A DNA stretch of 64,000 bases from positions 124,001 through 188,000 of the forward strand of contig CANNGN010000004.1 of assembly GCA_947504195.1 (NCBI GenBank), written 5' to 3'. This document shows positions 37,667 to 47,047 of this stretch, one piece after another. Position 1 is the stretch's first letter; every line of letters starts with the position of its first letter. Origin of the DNA: an uncultured Vibrio sp. GTDB taxonomy: Bacteria; Pseudomonadota; Gammaproteobacteria; Enterobacterales; Vibrionaceae. The notes beneath the pieces were generated by a model that made no database searches, had not been told where the DNA came from, and saw only the letters and a program-made list of their open reading frames with translations. The translations under genes and the position numbers were made by a program.

Positions 37667-39028
37667 CTACTTGGTTATTATTTCTGGTCCCATCAAAGAC
37701 GTTGGTAACCATGTCGATACCCAAGGAACATAAGTCACAATGATTAAGAACAAGAACATAATGGCAACCCAAGGGAGTGCGGCTTTCACCACCCCTAACA
37801 TCGACATTCTCGCAACACCGGCTGTGACAAATAAGTTCAACCCTACCGGAGGGGTTATCATCCCTATTTCCATGTTCACCACCATAATGATACCGAGGTG
37901 AATCGGGTCAATACCTAACTCAATTGCAATTGGGAACACTAATGGTGCGACAATAATCAACAAACCTGATGGCTCCATGAATTGGCCACCGATTAACAAT
38001 AAGATGTTAACGACGATCAAGAATGCTATCGGACCTAGCCCCATTGATAACATCGCTTCCGTAATCATCTGAGGAATACGTTCTTCAGTTAATACGTGCT
38101 TTAGAATCAGAGCATTAGCAATAATAAACAACAGCATGATTGTTAGCTTACCAGCTTCAAATAACGTTGCCTTAGTGTCTTTATGAACAAAGGTTTGTAA
38201 CGCTTTTAACGCAATAGGCAATTTATTATCTTTATCCGCGAATGGTCCCATGTCTTTGTAAACAAAGTTCGCAATAAAAAATGCGTACATCGCCGCCACA
38301 GCAGCCGCTTCCGTTGGAGTAAAGATTCCGCCGTAAATACCACCCAATATGATCACGACTAATAGCAATCCCCAGCTTGCATCTTTCGCCGCTTTAGTTG
38401 CTTCACCCCAGCCCACGAACGGTTGTTTTGGCAAATTCTTAACGCGAGCAAAGATATAGATTGCAATAATCAACATAAGTCCAGCAAGTAACCCAGGAAT
38501 GACGCCCGCTAAGAACATACGCCCCACTGAAACATCTGTCGCCGCAGCGTATACAACCATTACAATTGAAGGTGGAATTAAGATGCCTAAGGTACCAGCA
38601 TTACAAATAACCCCTGCTGCAAACTCTTTGGTATAGCCGTTCTTCACCATCCCAGCGATAACAATACTACCAATCGCCACAACCGTTGCTGGAGATGAAC
38701 CTGATAGCGCAGCGAACATCATACACGCCACTACAGACGCAATAGCCAAACCACCACGGAACCAACCCACCATTGCTATCGCAAAACGTATAATCCGTTT
38801 CGCCACACCTCCGGTCGACATAAAACTGGAGGCTAAAATAAAGAATGGGATCGCAAGTAACGTATAATGACCAGCAAAGGCGTTAAACAATGTTTGAGCA
38901 ACGGATGCGAGCGACGCATCTGAGTGAACCATTAAAAATAATACACTCGATAAACCCAATGAAACCGCGATAGGGACACCAACTAACATAAAGCAGATGA
39001 CCATTAAGAAGATAATAATAATGCTCAT
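37667..39028 (-). CDS. dctM: TRAP C4-dicarboxylate transporter large permease DctM
   Basis: The 453-residue, roughly 12-TM transport subunit moves dicarboxylates with sodium. Hallmarks are the first segments GVPIAVSLGLSSVLFLMV, the ASLSGSSPATVVAIGS-like loop (AALSGSSPATVVAIG) and MVVNMEIGMITPPVGLNLFV near the end. A loop of about 25 residues near 258-285 (DMGPFADKDNKLP...) makes it a little longer than the 425-residue norm. The stop-to-start gap to dctQ is 3 bp. Confidence 0.95.
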   Translation of the reverse strand: MSIIIIFLMVICFMLVGVPIAVSLGLSSVLFLMVHSDASLASVAQTLFNAFAGHYTLLAIPFFILASSFMSTGGVAKRIIRFAIAMVGWFRGGLAIASVVACMMFAALSGSSPATVVAIGSIVIAGMVKNGYTKEFAAGVICNAGTLGILIPPSIVMVVYAAATDVSVGRMFLAGVIPGLLAGLMLIIAIYIFARVKNLPKQPFVGWGEATKAAKDASWGLLLVVIILGGIYGGIFTPTEAAAVAAMYAFFIANFVYKDMGPFADKDNKLPIALKALQTFVHKDTKATLFEAGKLTIMLLFIIANALILKHVLTEERIPQMITEAMLSMGLGPIAFLIVVNILLLIGGQFMEPSGLLIIVAPLVFPIAIELGIDPIHLGIIMVVNMEIGMITPPVGLNLFVTAGVARMSMLGVVKAALPWVAIMFLFLIIVTYVPWVSTWLPTSLMGPEIITK

Positions 39029-39031
39029 AAC

Positions 39032-39673
39032 CTAGCGCTCCTTACTTTCATCTGAATTTAACACGTCATTTTTTAGCTCTTCTAACGCTTCTTCCGCTTC
39101 GTGACCCGCTATCATTCGGTCAAGCTTTCCAGTGAAAATTTGATACGCAATTTGAAGAAAACGGAATGTCAGCATCGCCATCCCAATAGGAAGTGCCATA
39201 TAAGGAATAAAACGTGGAAGTTTTTCATAGCGCTCGCCTTCATTTAGCCAATCAGCGAGAAATTGAAACATTTCCGGCATTGGAATATCGTCGGTCTCAT
39301 ACCAAGCACGTTCGGAAATGAAGGGATACCAATAGTTCCATGAACCAATAAGTAATAAAATTGAAAATGTTAAACAACAAATTACTGCGATCATCGCATA
39401 GATCTTACGCAAACTCTCGGGTGCAGCATTTATCACCACATCGACTCCAATATGGAAATTCTTTTTAACTCCATACGATGCACCCACGAGTATCATCCAC
39501 GCAAACATGAATACTGTTAGCTCTAGCGCCCAAAGAATATTGTCGTTAAATACATAGCGTAAAATGACATTCGAGAAAGTAAGGAGCGTCATTGCACCTA
39601 AGAAAAAAGCGATCAAGAACTCTTCAAAAGAATCCGTAAGCCGACCGATCTTCGCGAAAAAAGAGTTATCCAT
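39032..39673 (-). CDS. dctQ: TRAP C4-dicarboxylate transporter small permease DctQ
   Basis: A four-TM protein of 213 residues that partners DctM. The TM segments are near 18-40, 50-67, 85-110 and 150-175; FSNVILRYVFNDNILWALELTVFMFAWM is the DctQ family signature. A hydrophilic loop before the last TM and an acidic C-terminal tail are visible. The ATG at 39673 (MDNSFFAK) follows the ribosome site better than the upstream in-frame start at 39685. Confidence 0.93.
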   Translation of the reverse strand: MDNSFFAKIGRLTDSFEEFLIAFFLGAMTLLTFSNVILRYVFNDNILWALELTVFMFAWMILVGASYGVKKNFHIGVDVVINAAPESLRKIYAMIAVICCLTFSILLLIGSWNYWYPFISERAWYETDDIPMPEMFQFLADWLNEGERYEKLPRFIPYMALPIGMAMLTFRFLQIAYQIFTGKLDRMIAGHEAEEALEELKNDVLNSDESKER

Positions 39674-39704
39674 AAAAGTTACCACTCTAATCAGTTCAGG
39701 AAAC

Positions 39705-39727
39705 TCCCCTACCTCAGCGGTAGGGGA
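39705..39727 (-). other. dctP-dctQ intercistronic hairpin
   Basis: TCCCCTACC and GGTAGGGGA form a 9-bp GC-rich stem with a 5-nt loop between the dctP stop and the dctQ start. No T-run follows, so it more likely stabilises the dctP mRNA or lowers read-through, giving more binding protein than permease. Confidence 0.7.
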
Positions 39728-39743
39728 AATAATGTTCTAAGTT

Positions 39744-40739
39744 CTATTTATTTGAATTTAATGCGGCTTCAATTAAGTCTGCACCAATATCTTTTTCAAA
39801 CTTAGCCCACATTGGCTTCATCGCCGCTACCCACTCTTGACGTTGTTCTGAACTCAGCTGACGAATCACGCCACCAGCGTCGATAATGTTCTGACGGTTT
39901 TCCATGTTGACTCTTGCAGATTCAGCATTTCGAACTTCTGTCACTTCCTGAATAATCGTTCCAAGTTGTGTTCTAATATCGTCTGGTAACCCCTTCCAGA
40001 AATCATTTGACGTTACGACCATGTAATCCAAGATTCCGTGATTACTTTCGGTCGTACCATCTTGAACTTCAAAGAATTTCTTGCCGTAAATATTCGACCA
40101 TGTATTTTCCTGACCATCGATTACTTTGGTTTGTAAGCCACCGTATACTTCTTTAAACGCCATTTTTTGTGGATTTGCGCCAAGTTGTTCAAACTGGGCA
40201 ACTAACACATCGGATGCTTGAACACGGAATTTCAGACCTTTTGCATCTTCAGGATGAACGAGAGGTTTGTTCGCAGAAAGTTGCTTCATCCCATTGTGCC
40301 AAAATGCCAGACCTTGCAATCCACGACGACGCATCGAGTTTTTCAGTGCATCACCTGCTTCGGAGTTTTGGAAACGATCGACGGCTTCGACATCTTCGAA
40401 TAAGAATGGAAGGTCAAAAATACGGTATTTTTTAGTGAATTTCTCGAACTTAGAAAGCGAAGGAGCAGCAAGTTGAGCATCACCGTTCAATAACGCCTCA
40501 AGAACCTTATCATCATCATATAGAGTGGAGTTAGGGAAGACTTGCATGCACACTTTGCCATTCATTTCTTCATTAACACGAGATTCGAGCAGAGAAGCTG
40601 CAATTCCTTTTGGGTGCTTATCGGCATTGGTTACATGACTGAACTTGATCACCATTTCACCTGGGTCACAATTCGCAGCAGCGTTGAAACTAGTAACAGC
40701 GATAATAGAGGTAGCGAGTAGAGTTAGAGGCTTTATCAT
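39744..40739 (-). CDS. dctP: TRAP C4-dicarboxylate periplasmic binding protein DctP
   Basis: The 331-residue receptor has a signal peptide (1-22, ending NAAA) and the family core: MVIKFSHVTNADKHPKG, LPFLFEDVEAVDRF, FWHNGMKQLSANKPLVHPED, the ligand-carboxylate Arg in GLKFRVQASDV, and YGGLQTKVIDGQENTWSNIY. It binds malate, succinate or fumarate for DctQM. A sigma-54 promoter 61 bp upstream links it to DctBD. Confidence 0.95.
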   Translation of the reverse strand: MIKPLTLLATSIIAVTSFNAAANCDPGEMVIKFSHVTNADKHPKGIAASLLESRVNEEMNGKVCMQVFPNSTLYDDDKVLEALLNGDAQLAAPSLSKFEKFTKKYRIFDLPFLFEDVEAVDRFQNSEAGDALKNSMRRRGLQGLAFWHNGMKQLSANKPLVHPEDAKGLKFRVQASDVLVAQFEQLGANPQKMAFKEVYGGLQTKVIDGQENTWSNIYGKKFFEVQDGTTESNHGILDYMVVTSNDFWKGLPDDIRTQLGTIIQEVTEVRNAESARVNMENRQNIIDAGGVIRQLSSEQRQEWVAAMKPMWAKFEKDIGADLIEAALNSNK

Positions 40740-40799
40740 TATTGTTCTCCTTGATTTCGGATTTGAACACCTTCAAATGAGTGTTCTTATTTCCTATAG

Positions 40800-40816
40800 A
40801 GCAAGGAGCTTGCCAA
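40800..40816 (-). promoter_or_regulatory. sigma-54 promoter of dctPQM
   Basis: On the minus strand TTGGCAAGCTCCTTGCT has the invariant GG (-24) and GC (-12) separated by exactly 10 bases, matching TGGCAC-N5-TTGCW at nearly every position. The predicted start is near 40789, 50 bp before the dctP ATG. DctD should bind farther upstream, but I see no clear dyad there. Confidence 0.85.
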
Positions 40817-40910
40817 CTTAGTACAATTTTTTAACAATTCAATTACAACAACAACTTACCGACTACAAAAGCAAGAAATAGCAATATCACTTAAACAGCC
40901 TGAATAAAAA

Positions 40911-40930
40911 ATGGGTGGAAATCCACCCAT
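40911..40930 (-). terminator. terminator after selO
   Basis: ATGGGTGG and CCACCCAT form a perfect stem with an AAAT loop, flanked by A and T runs. It closes the selO transcript before the dctP promoter. Confidence 0.85.
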
Positions 40931-40982
40931 AAAAAGTTCAACTATGTGTCATATTTCGCCATAACAAAATAACACGGAGAAA

Positions 40983-42452
40983 TTATGAAGAGCAGCTAAT
41001 CTCTAGCTCCTTTCCCCATTGTGGAGGCAACTTAGAATAGTCTTCAAAATCAGGATGTTCAGCAAAAGGATCGCGTAAAAGTATCATCAAGGTATTGAGT
41101 TCGCCATACTCCCCTTGCTCAGCCGCAACTATCGCTTGTTGAGCTAAATAATTTCGCAAAATATATTTAGGGTTCACTTTACGCATCTGCGTACAACGCT
41201 GCTCTGCAGTGACTACCTCTCCTTTCGATGATGTTTCTTGTTCACAACGTTTTAGATATTTGGTGACCCAGGATTTCGCACGTTCACGATCAACAAACAG
41301 ATTGGTCACTTCAGATTCAGGTTGTGAATCGAGATAAGAAAGTTGACGAAAGAAGCGTGTGTAATCGACTTTAGAATCGTTCATTAGCGCAAACATTTCC
41401 TGAAATAGCTCGGCATCTTTTTCAACGGTACTATTTAGCCCTATTTTTGCTCTCATCTGACGACTAAACTCTTGATTCAAAATAGGTTCATAGCTATCCA
41501 ACCCTTGCTGAAGTTCTTCATTATCGACTAATGGAGAAAAGCTCTGAGCTAATACTGTGAGATTCCAAAGTCCAATTCTTGGCTGCATATCAAACGAGTA
41601 TCGCCCTTGATGATCAGAATGATTGCAAATAAACGTTGGATCATAATCGTCAAGGAAGGCAAATGGCCCATAATCAAAGGTTAACCCAAGAATCGACATA
41701 TTGTCGGTATTCATTACGCCATGTGCAAAACCCACTGATTGCCAGTGAGCAATAAGCGTTGCTGTTGACCTAACAACCTCAGCGAACAACGCTTGGTATG
41801 GATTCTCATGTTGTTCTAGTTCAGGAAAATGCCAATCGATCACATTATCTGCCAACAGTTTGAGTTCTTCATGCTGATTACTGCGATAGAAATATTCAAA
41901 ATGACCAAAACGTATATGTGACTCCGAGGTGCGAATTAACATCGCACCTTGTTCCGGCTGTTCTCTAAATACCACAGTATCACTGCCAATCATTCCTAAC
42001 GCGCGCGTAGTAGGAATACCTAGTCCATGCATCGCTTCACTGGCCAAATATTCTCTTAAGGTTGAACGCAAGACTGCGCGGCCATCACCAGAGCGAGAAT
42101 AAGGCGTTAAGCCCGCGCCTTTTAGGTGAATATCATGCAACTTCCCCGTGTTATCTTCAACTTCACCAAGTAACAAACCCCGTCCATCACCGAGCTGTGG
42201 ATTGTAGACACCAAATTGATGACCTGTGTATTTCATCGCGATCGGCGTTACCGAATCGGGAACTCGCTGGCCTGAAAAAATCGCGAGTAATTCTTCGTTT
42301 GGAATGGCTGGAAACCCTAATTCGTGGGCATGAGGCTCATTCCAAGCCACCCAATTCGGATTCTCTAAAGCCATTGGATTCACTGGAGAGTAAAAGCAAT
42401 TAGGCAGAGAAAGATAACGTTGATGTATTTCTAATGAAGACCAAGAACTCAT
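40983..42452 (-). CDS. selO: protein adenylyltransferase SelO (YdiU, UPF0061)
   Basis: The 489-residue pseudokinase-fold enzyme transfers AMP from ATP to protein hydroxyls and is linked to oxidative-stress S-glutathionylation. Recognisable segments are [67 protein letters not shown] in pieces, and [27 protein letters not shown]. The C-terminal SCSS carries the Cys that corresponds to selenocysteine in animal SelO. The ATG at 42452 (MSSWSSLE) is preferred over the upstream GTG. Confidence 0.96.
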   Translation of the reverse strand: MSSWSSLEIHQRYLSLPNCFYSPVNPMALENPNWVAWNEPHAHELGFPAIPNEELLAIFSGQRVPDSVTPIAMKYTGHQFGVYNPQLGDGRGLLLGEVEDNTGKLHDIHLKGAGLTPYSRSGDGRAVLRSTLREYLASEAMHGLGIPTTRALGMIGSDTVVFREQPEQGAMLIRTSESHIRFGHFEYFYRSNQHEELKLLADNVIDWHFPELEQHENPYQALFAEVVRSTATLIAHWQSVGFAHGVMNTDNMSILGLTFDYGPFAFLDDYDPTFICNHSDHQGRYSFDMQPRIGLWNLTVLAQSFSPLVDNEELQQGLDSYEPILNQEFSRQMRAKIGLNSTVEKDAELFQEMFALMNDSKVDYTRFFRQLSYLDSQPESEVTNLFVDRERAKSWVTKYLKRCEQETSSKGEVVTAEQRCTQMRKVNPKYILRNYLAQQAIVAAEQGEYGELNTLMILLRDPFAEHPDFEDYSKLPPQWGKELEISCSS

Positions 42453-42532
42453 AACCACACTCTCTAGTTAACGCATATCCAGTAACCCTAGGTTAACCTG
42501 ATACTGCATCATAAATGAGGTTATAAAATAAC

Positions 42533-42561
42533 AAATACCCTAGTTATTTACTAGGGTATTT
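42533..42561 (-). terminator. terminator after the unknown exported protein gene
   Basis: AAATACCCTAG (42533-42543) and CTAGGGTATTT (42551-42561) are perfect 11-base arms around a 7-nt loop, with T-rich flanks on the minus strand. Confidence 0.85.
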
Positions 42562-42595
42562 GGCACTCTCAACTTGAAGTGATTTATCTAGCAAA

Positions 42596-43510
42596 CTAAT
42601 TCGAGCCACATAATTCAGAATGAGTATTCAGTTTGTCCAACAAACCTTCAATCGAATAGATTAACGTCTTCGTTTCCTGATTAAAGTTTATGTAACGTAA
42701 ACTCATGGTGGGTGAATTAAGAATTTTTTCCTTTATGTCTGGCACCTCGGTTAAAACAAAACCACGGCTGTTATCCGTTAAGTTGACGTGAACAGGGATA
42801 TATTGTTCCTTGCCGAAACGCAAAAGTGCGTCTTGACTTTTATCTCCCAGAAAGTCGTTTACTACTGCCGTGTAAGATGTCGTTGACGCCTCACATTTAG
42901 CTTCAAACAGTGCATGTTGATCATTATCCGACTGGCTGAATGTTACCGATACAGCTTGTTCAAGTTCATCACGTTCAATCGTAATGCGCCAAGTTGATAA
43001 GGTATCACTATTTTTGTCCAAATCGAGTCGCTTTGGTGTGTCTGCCTTCTCTTCTTTGGTGATTTGGGATAGCGCCAATAAATCAGACTGGGATTTGACT
43101 CCGAGTACACTATCAATAGGCAGATAGTGGTCGATGCGCTCAGTACAGGCTTTAGCATTCGCAATCTTATAAGCAATAACCTGTAACTTTTCGTTTTGGC
43201 TTGTTAAATCATTCGAATTCACTTGAATATCGACACCGGCATCAACTCGAGACAGTTCAATATTCAGTTGTCTCAAATTTTCGGTTAGTTCGATCTGCTG
43301 AGCATTTTCAATTTGCAACTGTCGCTCTGAGTTCACACATAGCGATACCTTAGATTGCTCAATCCACGCCTTTTGCCCAACCGTCATCGAACTAACCGTT
43401 GGAATACCTAACACGCTTGTCGTATCGATAAATGATTTATCGACAGTAAAAGCAAGGTTTGGAACCGAAAATAGTGCAATAGCAAAGACGAAAGGAATCC
43501 TCATGTTCAT
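42596..43510 (-). CDS. unknown exported protein with a coiled-coil segment
   Basis: I do not recognise this family. The protein (about 304 residues from the ATG at 43510) has a signal peptide (MNMRIPFVFAIALFSVPNLAFT), a Gln/Glu/Leu-rich helical region around 50-115 likely to be coiled coil, and a C-terminal beta-rich half with repeated TWRITIERDE and SLRYINFNQETKTLIYSIEG strands. Five Cys in the mature part (in LCVNSE, KACTER, EAKCEAS and the C-terminal ELCGSN) suggest disulfides in the periplasm. It lies between selO and a TM2 gene with its own terminator. The exact start is uncertain, with ATGs at 43525, 43510 and 43504. Confidence 0.7.
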   Translation of the reverse strand: MNMRIPFVFAIALFSVPNLAFTVDKSFIDTTSVLGIPTVSSMTVGQKAWIEQSKVSLCVNSERQLQIENAQQIELTENLRQLNIELSRVDAGVDIQVNSNDLTSQNEKLQVIAYKIANAKACTERIDHYLPIDSVLGVKSQSDLLALSQITKEEKADTPKRLDLDKNSDTLSTWRITIERDELEQAVSVTFSQSDNDQHALFEAKCEASTTSYTAVVNDFLGDKSQDALLRFGKEQYIPVHVNLTDNSRGFVLTEVPDIKEKILNSPTMSLRYINFNQETKTLIYSIEGLLDKLNTHSELCGSN

Positions 43511-43900
43511 AAACGATCTATCCATAATACGAAGTTGAAAGGCAAGCGATGAAGAAAGGTAAAGTGTACCGTATAACTCACATCTCACGGACCATCATTA
43601 CTGCTAATCATGTAACACAAATAAGATTATTTCTTAATCTGGTAGAAGAAATAGAACACAGTCAAAATGTGCAGCAGTGAAAAATAGGTACCTAACATTG
43701 TTACGAATCAAACTCATGCATGTTTGATCTGCGCTCTCTAACTAAATTTCGTTACATTTATATGAAATTGATTTATATTCCAGAGAATATAAATCAATAT
43801 AGTTTCATATTAATTATCTCATTATTACAATGGCTTATCTCTTATATTCAGCGTTTGAAAAAGTTAGATTTAAGTCATGTAACATAGGAAAACTGCCATC
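43511..43900. other. divergent intergenic region before the TM2 gene
   Basis: The 390 bp hold no supported ORF. The only striking structure is the long inverted repeat at 43760-43810. The spacer must contain promoters for both flanking genes. Confidence 0.5.
43760..43810. repeat. 51-nt inverted repeat with bulge, upstream of the TM2 gene
   Basis: ATTGATTTATATTC (43767-43780) and GAATATAAATCAAT (43785-43798) are perfect 14-base arms around a CAGA loop. The stem continues with ATATGAA (43760-43766) and TTCATAT (43804-43810) after a bulge. Both flanking genes point away, so it is not an ordinary terminator. Confidence 0.8.
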
Positions 43901-44281
43901 ATGTCATCTGTGGAAACTGCTGAACCTCAAAGCTCTTCTGACAAGCTTGTTAAAGGTCGAAATAAAATTATCGCCGCTGTTATTGCGTTTTTCTTCGGAG
44001 GAATTGGTGCACATCGATTTTACCTCGGCCAGAAAAGAAGCTTAATTTACTTAGTATTCTTCTGGACATGTATTCCAGGTATTATTGCGTTCTTTGAATC
44101 TATCGTGTTCTTATTTACCTCGAAAGAGAAATGGAATGCCAAATATGGTAACAAACCCGGACCTTCCAAAAAATTCATTGTCATTATGCTGGCTTTTTTC
44201 ATCGTATTATTTTCAATTACGTTTCTGTTCGGTCTTCCCGCTTATTATGAGTATTTAGATGAAGTGGCTAAGATTCAATAA
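43901..44281 (+). CDS. TM2 domain membrane protein
   Basis: A 126-residue inner-membrane protein. Residues 20-75 form a TM2 domain: basic KGRNK start, first TM segment (IIAAVIAFFFGGIGAHRFYLG, with the conserved GxGxHRFYLG turn) and a second near 50-70 (LVFFWTCIPGIIAFFESIVFLF). A third hydrophobic segment near 92-112 is added. The role of bacterial TM2 proteins is not known. A terminator follows shortly after. Confidence 0.88.
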   Translation: MSSVETAEPQSSSDKLVKGRNKIIAAVIAFFFGGIGAHRFYLGQKRSLIYLVFFWTCIPGIIAFFESIVFLFTSKEKWNAKYGNKPGPSKKFIVIMLAFFIVLFSITFLFGLPAYYEYLDEVAKIQ

Positions 44282-44307
44282 ACTAATCTAGGGCCTCATA
44301 ATAAATT

Positions 44308-44341
44308 AAAGCCACTCCGATTTCGGTATCGAAGTGGCTTT
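44308..44341. terminator. bidirectional terminator between the TM2 and DUF389 genes
   Basis: AAAGCCACT (44308-44316) and AGTGGCTTT (44333-44341) with an inner CGA/TCG stem lie between convergent genes. Confidence 0.85.
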
Positions 44342-44381
44342 ACGCAATGATTCTCTCTAATTTAGCTCGCACATTGTTCAG

Positions 44382-46247
44382 TTAATACTGCAGCACCGAT
44401 TTAATTTCGAGCGTCACTTCTTTATCTAATCGTTTCTCAATTTTATCTTTTAACCCGCGGATATCGACTTGATCTAGCGGCCGTTGTGACACCAGTTCGA
44501 AACTCAGTTTCATCGGGTTATCCAATGAGCTTACATCTACTTGACGGATACTCATTTGCGAGAGCGACATAGTTTCGACAATACGGATGACTTTCGCCTC
44601 TTGTGCCAGATGCACAAAACTAAAACCAAGAGGAATACTAACAATAGCAACGGAAAATAACGCAAGGATCAATCCCTTTCGTGCACGCTCAAATGGTGCA
44701 AATCCAAGAATGAGAAACGTCAATGCTGCCGAAAAAACAATTCCAGTCAGGTTCGCGATAAACAGCAACAAACCGCCTGTTGCCACATGCCAAGAAGCCC
44801 AACCTAGACCAATACCAGTCACCGCCAATGGAGGCACCAACGCAACCGCAATGGCGACACCTGCCAGACTTTTCGCCGCTTCTGATTTCGCGTGGGCATA
44901 AGCGCCCGCAATACCTGAAATGATCGCGACGCCAAGATCGAGCAAGGTAGGACTTAGCCGAACTGAAATTTCGTGAGTCTCAATCCTCATCGGTAATATC
45001 CACGACAAGATCATAGCGAAACCAATGGCAACCGCCCACCCTATCGTTAGAGTTTTAGCACTGGTTGCCAGCAATTTTTGATCTTGCCGGACAAACGCCA
45101 TCGCAAGAGAAATAATCGGTGCCATCAGTGGTGCGAGTATCATTGCCCCTATAATCACTGGTGCCGAATCAGCGTACAGCCCAAAACTTGCGAGTAACGT
45201 TGAAAGCACCATCATCACCAAAAAACTGGCGCTCACTTTGGCATTTTCGCGAATCTGTAAATACAATTCTTTAAAATCGTCGTCAGCGGCGTGAGAGATC
45301 CATGGGAGAGGCTTACCCACTAATGCTTGGATCGCCTGTTTTGACTGGGGAATATCATGAATTCGACGAACATCTTTGTCGATTTTGACGCTCTCCAACA
45401 ATAATGAATCGCTATCGACAGCGATGTTCAGCTTAACTTCGTCAATCTCCAATTTTATCGAATCAGCTTCAAGTGGACGCTCATCGATTTGATATGCCAT
45501 CGGCTGGGACGAGCTGACTTCGAATTCATTAGAACGCAAAACACCCAAAAATCCAGGTTGAGACACACTGGAACGAAGCGGTAATGCGAGCAGGTACAGT
45601 ATCAACTGCTGGACGCTTTTCGGAGAAACGACAAGAGCGTAAAGTTGACCGTCGTTAGCGTAAAGATCGGGCAGTAACTTGCGCGATAAATTCGATCCTA
45701 ATACGTGCGGCGTACAAGTAACCCCAATCGCAGCTGTGACGATTGGATTCTCACAATCACAGTTGATCGTAAATAACTGAGGCTGGTTTTTTGGGTGATT
45801 CAATTGACGAAAGCGACGCCAAGCGAGTTTAGCTCTTAACCAAATTTGATTTTTATGGCCACCAGGTTGAAAACTAAACACCTGACCAATAACGACTTTA
45901 TTCAGCACAACGTTATCGTTACATCGGACAAGATCCCATTCTAACATCGAACGTTGAGAACTATCCCAAACCACATCCGCCAATGATGAAGGTAAACCGA
46001 AACCGCGTTGAGTATGTGGATTGTTAGAATGAGGAAGTATATTCAGTGTGGCTCGCTGAATTTGTGCTTGGTTCAACACATCAGGCATATAAGCATCATC
46101 AACCATCACCCACCATTGTTCAAATTCGCCCGCTTTACTCGCTTCCTGTGGCCAATGAACTAATGTATAGATGTCTTGGTCTGAGATGGGATAATTGTCA
46201 TAGGATTTTTCTTCTACAACCTTATCGATAATTAAGCATTGCGCCAT
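44382..46247 (-). CDS. DUF389 (TIGR00341) membrane protein with a degenerate lipid-kinase-like N-terminal half
   Basis: The 621-residue protein has two parts. Residues 1-290 resemble a DAGK/YegS fold: LNILPHSNNPHTQRGFGLPSSLADVVW recalls the LGxLPxGTGNDFARxLGLP region, and DGQLYALVVSPKSVQQLI... AYQIDERPLEADSIKLEI recalls the YegS C-terminal beta-domain. The catalytic GGDGT motif is absent, so it is probably a binding module. Residues 310-560 are the DUF389 domain with about six TM segments and ADSAPVIIGAMILAPLMAPIISLA, the family signature. The C-terminal tail is a small alpha/beta domain. The function is not established. Confidence 0.85.
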   Translation of the reverse strand: MAQCLIIDKVVEEKSYDNYPISDQDIYTLVHWPQEASKAGEFEQWWVMVDDAYMPDVLNQAQIQRATLNILPHSNNPHTQRGFGLPSSLADVVWDSSQRSMLEWDLVRCNDNVVLNKVVIGQVFSFQPGGHKNQIWLRAKLAWRRFRQLNHPKNQPQLFTINCDCENPIVTAAIGVTCTPHVLGSNLSRKLLPDLYANDGQLYALVVSPKSVQQLILYLLALPLRSSVSQPGFLGVLRSNEFEVSSSQPMAYQIDERPLEADSIKLEIDEVKLNIAVDSDSLLLESVKIDKDVRRIHDIPQSKQAIQALVGKPLPWISHAADDDFKELYLQIRENAKVSASFLVMMVLSTLLASFGLYADSAPVIIGAMILAPLMAPIISLAMAFVRQDQKLLATSAKTLTIGWAVAIGFAMILSWILPMRIETHEISVRLSPTLLDLGVAIISGIAGAYAHAKSEAAKSLAGVAIAVALVPPLAVTGIGLGWASWHVATGGLLLFIANLTGIVFSAALTFLILGFAPFERARKGLILALFSVAIVSIPLGFSFVHLAQEAKVIRIVETMSLSQMSIRQVDVSSLDNPMKLSFELVSQRPLDQVDIRGLKDKIEKRLDKEVTLEIKSVLQY

Positions 46248-46361
46248 ACTGGGGTTATCGCTCTCAATAAACTAACAGATACTTTACCCTAGCATTTTTA
46301 AGTATATGAATACCACTAGAGCGCTTTCACGTCTCCGCTACTCACACCATTTATCACAAAA

Positions 46362-46538
46362 TTACTCACTTTGAGAAGCGTCAGATTCAAGAGACTCAAT
46401 CGATTCACTTTCTTGCTGCGCCATTTTTTCACGCTCAGCTTTCGAAATGTACTTCGGCTTATTACTTTTGTGTAATTTAGCATTTTGTTTCTTTAAGCGT
46501 TTTTTCAACGTTTCATTAATTTTCTTTTTACGATTCAT
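46362..46538 (-). CDS. DUF2986 small basic protein
   Basis: A 58-residue ORF beginning MNRKKKINETLKKRLKKQNA, with KYISKAEREKMAQQ in the middle and an acidic Ser/Glu tail (SESIESLESDASQSE). The highly basic N-terminus and the KPKYISKAER segment match the DUF2986 family known from vibrios and relatives. The role is unknown; the charge pattern would fit nucleic-acid or ribosome contact. Confidence 0.85.
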   Translation of the reverse strand: MNRKKKINETLKKRLKKQNAKLHKSNKPKYISKAEREKMAQQESESIESLESDASQSE

Positions 46539-46943
46539 ACTATGCCGCCGTGATTTTTAACAATTAGGATACTGGTCTCTTTCAAGGCAGAGACAAAAGA
46601 CACCGCTTTATAGCATGTTTGATTTGGATATCCTATGTTCGCGGCAGTGTCGATCGAGTATCAAGACAAAAAGACGCGAGATTTGCATATTAAACATATA
46701 TGACAATTTGGCATGGAACTTGTTAGTCATAACTCTGTCATATTCATTGATTACTTTAATGTGGCGGGCAACTTTTTTAGAGAATTAAAAAATAAAAGGT
46801 TGCAAATTTCGGCGAAATGTCGTTATTTAGGTAGGTGCCTATCGGTAATCGATAGAGCTTTCTATTCAGTATGAAAGAGTTAGAAAGCTAGCACATTTTG
46901 AACAACACGCTCATGAAGAGCAATTTTATAGAAGGAGAATACG
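46539..46943. other. 405-bp structured non-coding region upstream of a small ORF
   Basis: No ORF is supported here. The right half is unusually rich in short inverted repeats: GCAAC near 46769 with GTTGC near 46799, ATTTCG-G-CGAAAT (46806-46818), ATCG/CGAT near 46841-46853, and AGCTTTCTA/TAGAAAGCT (46856-46864 and 46881-46889). It ends in the GAAGGAG ribosome site of the small ORF. It could be a regulatory leader or contain a small RNA. Confidence 0.5.
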
Positions 46944-47030
46944 ATGAAAAAGATGAGAAGAGCACAGCTCCATCGAATCCGTATTCAATACTGGAAAGAA
47001 ACGAAAAACGCAGAAAACGCGAGTAAATAA
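46944..47030 (+). CDS. 28-residue basic small protein
   Basis: The ORF encodes MKKMRRAQLHRIRIQYWKET followed by eight more residues. It starts at an ATG 8 bases after a strong GAAGGAG and is followed 17 bp later by a terminator-like hairpin. Nine Lys/Arg plus two His among 28 residues make it strongly basic. I do not recognise a family. The strong ribosome site, terminator and structured leader together argue for a real gene. Confidence 0.6.
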   Translation: MKKMRRAQLHRIRIQYWKETKNAENASK

Positions 47031-47047
47031 ACTCGTTATTTTAATTG

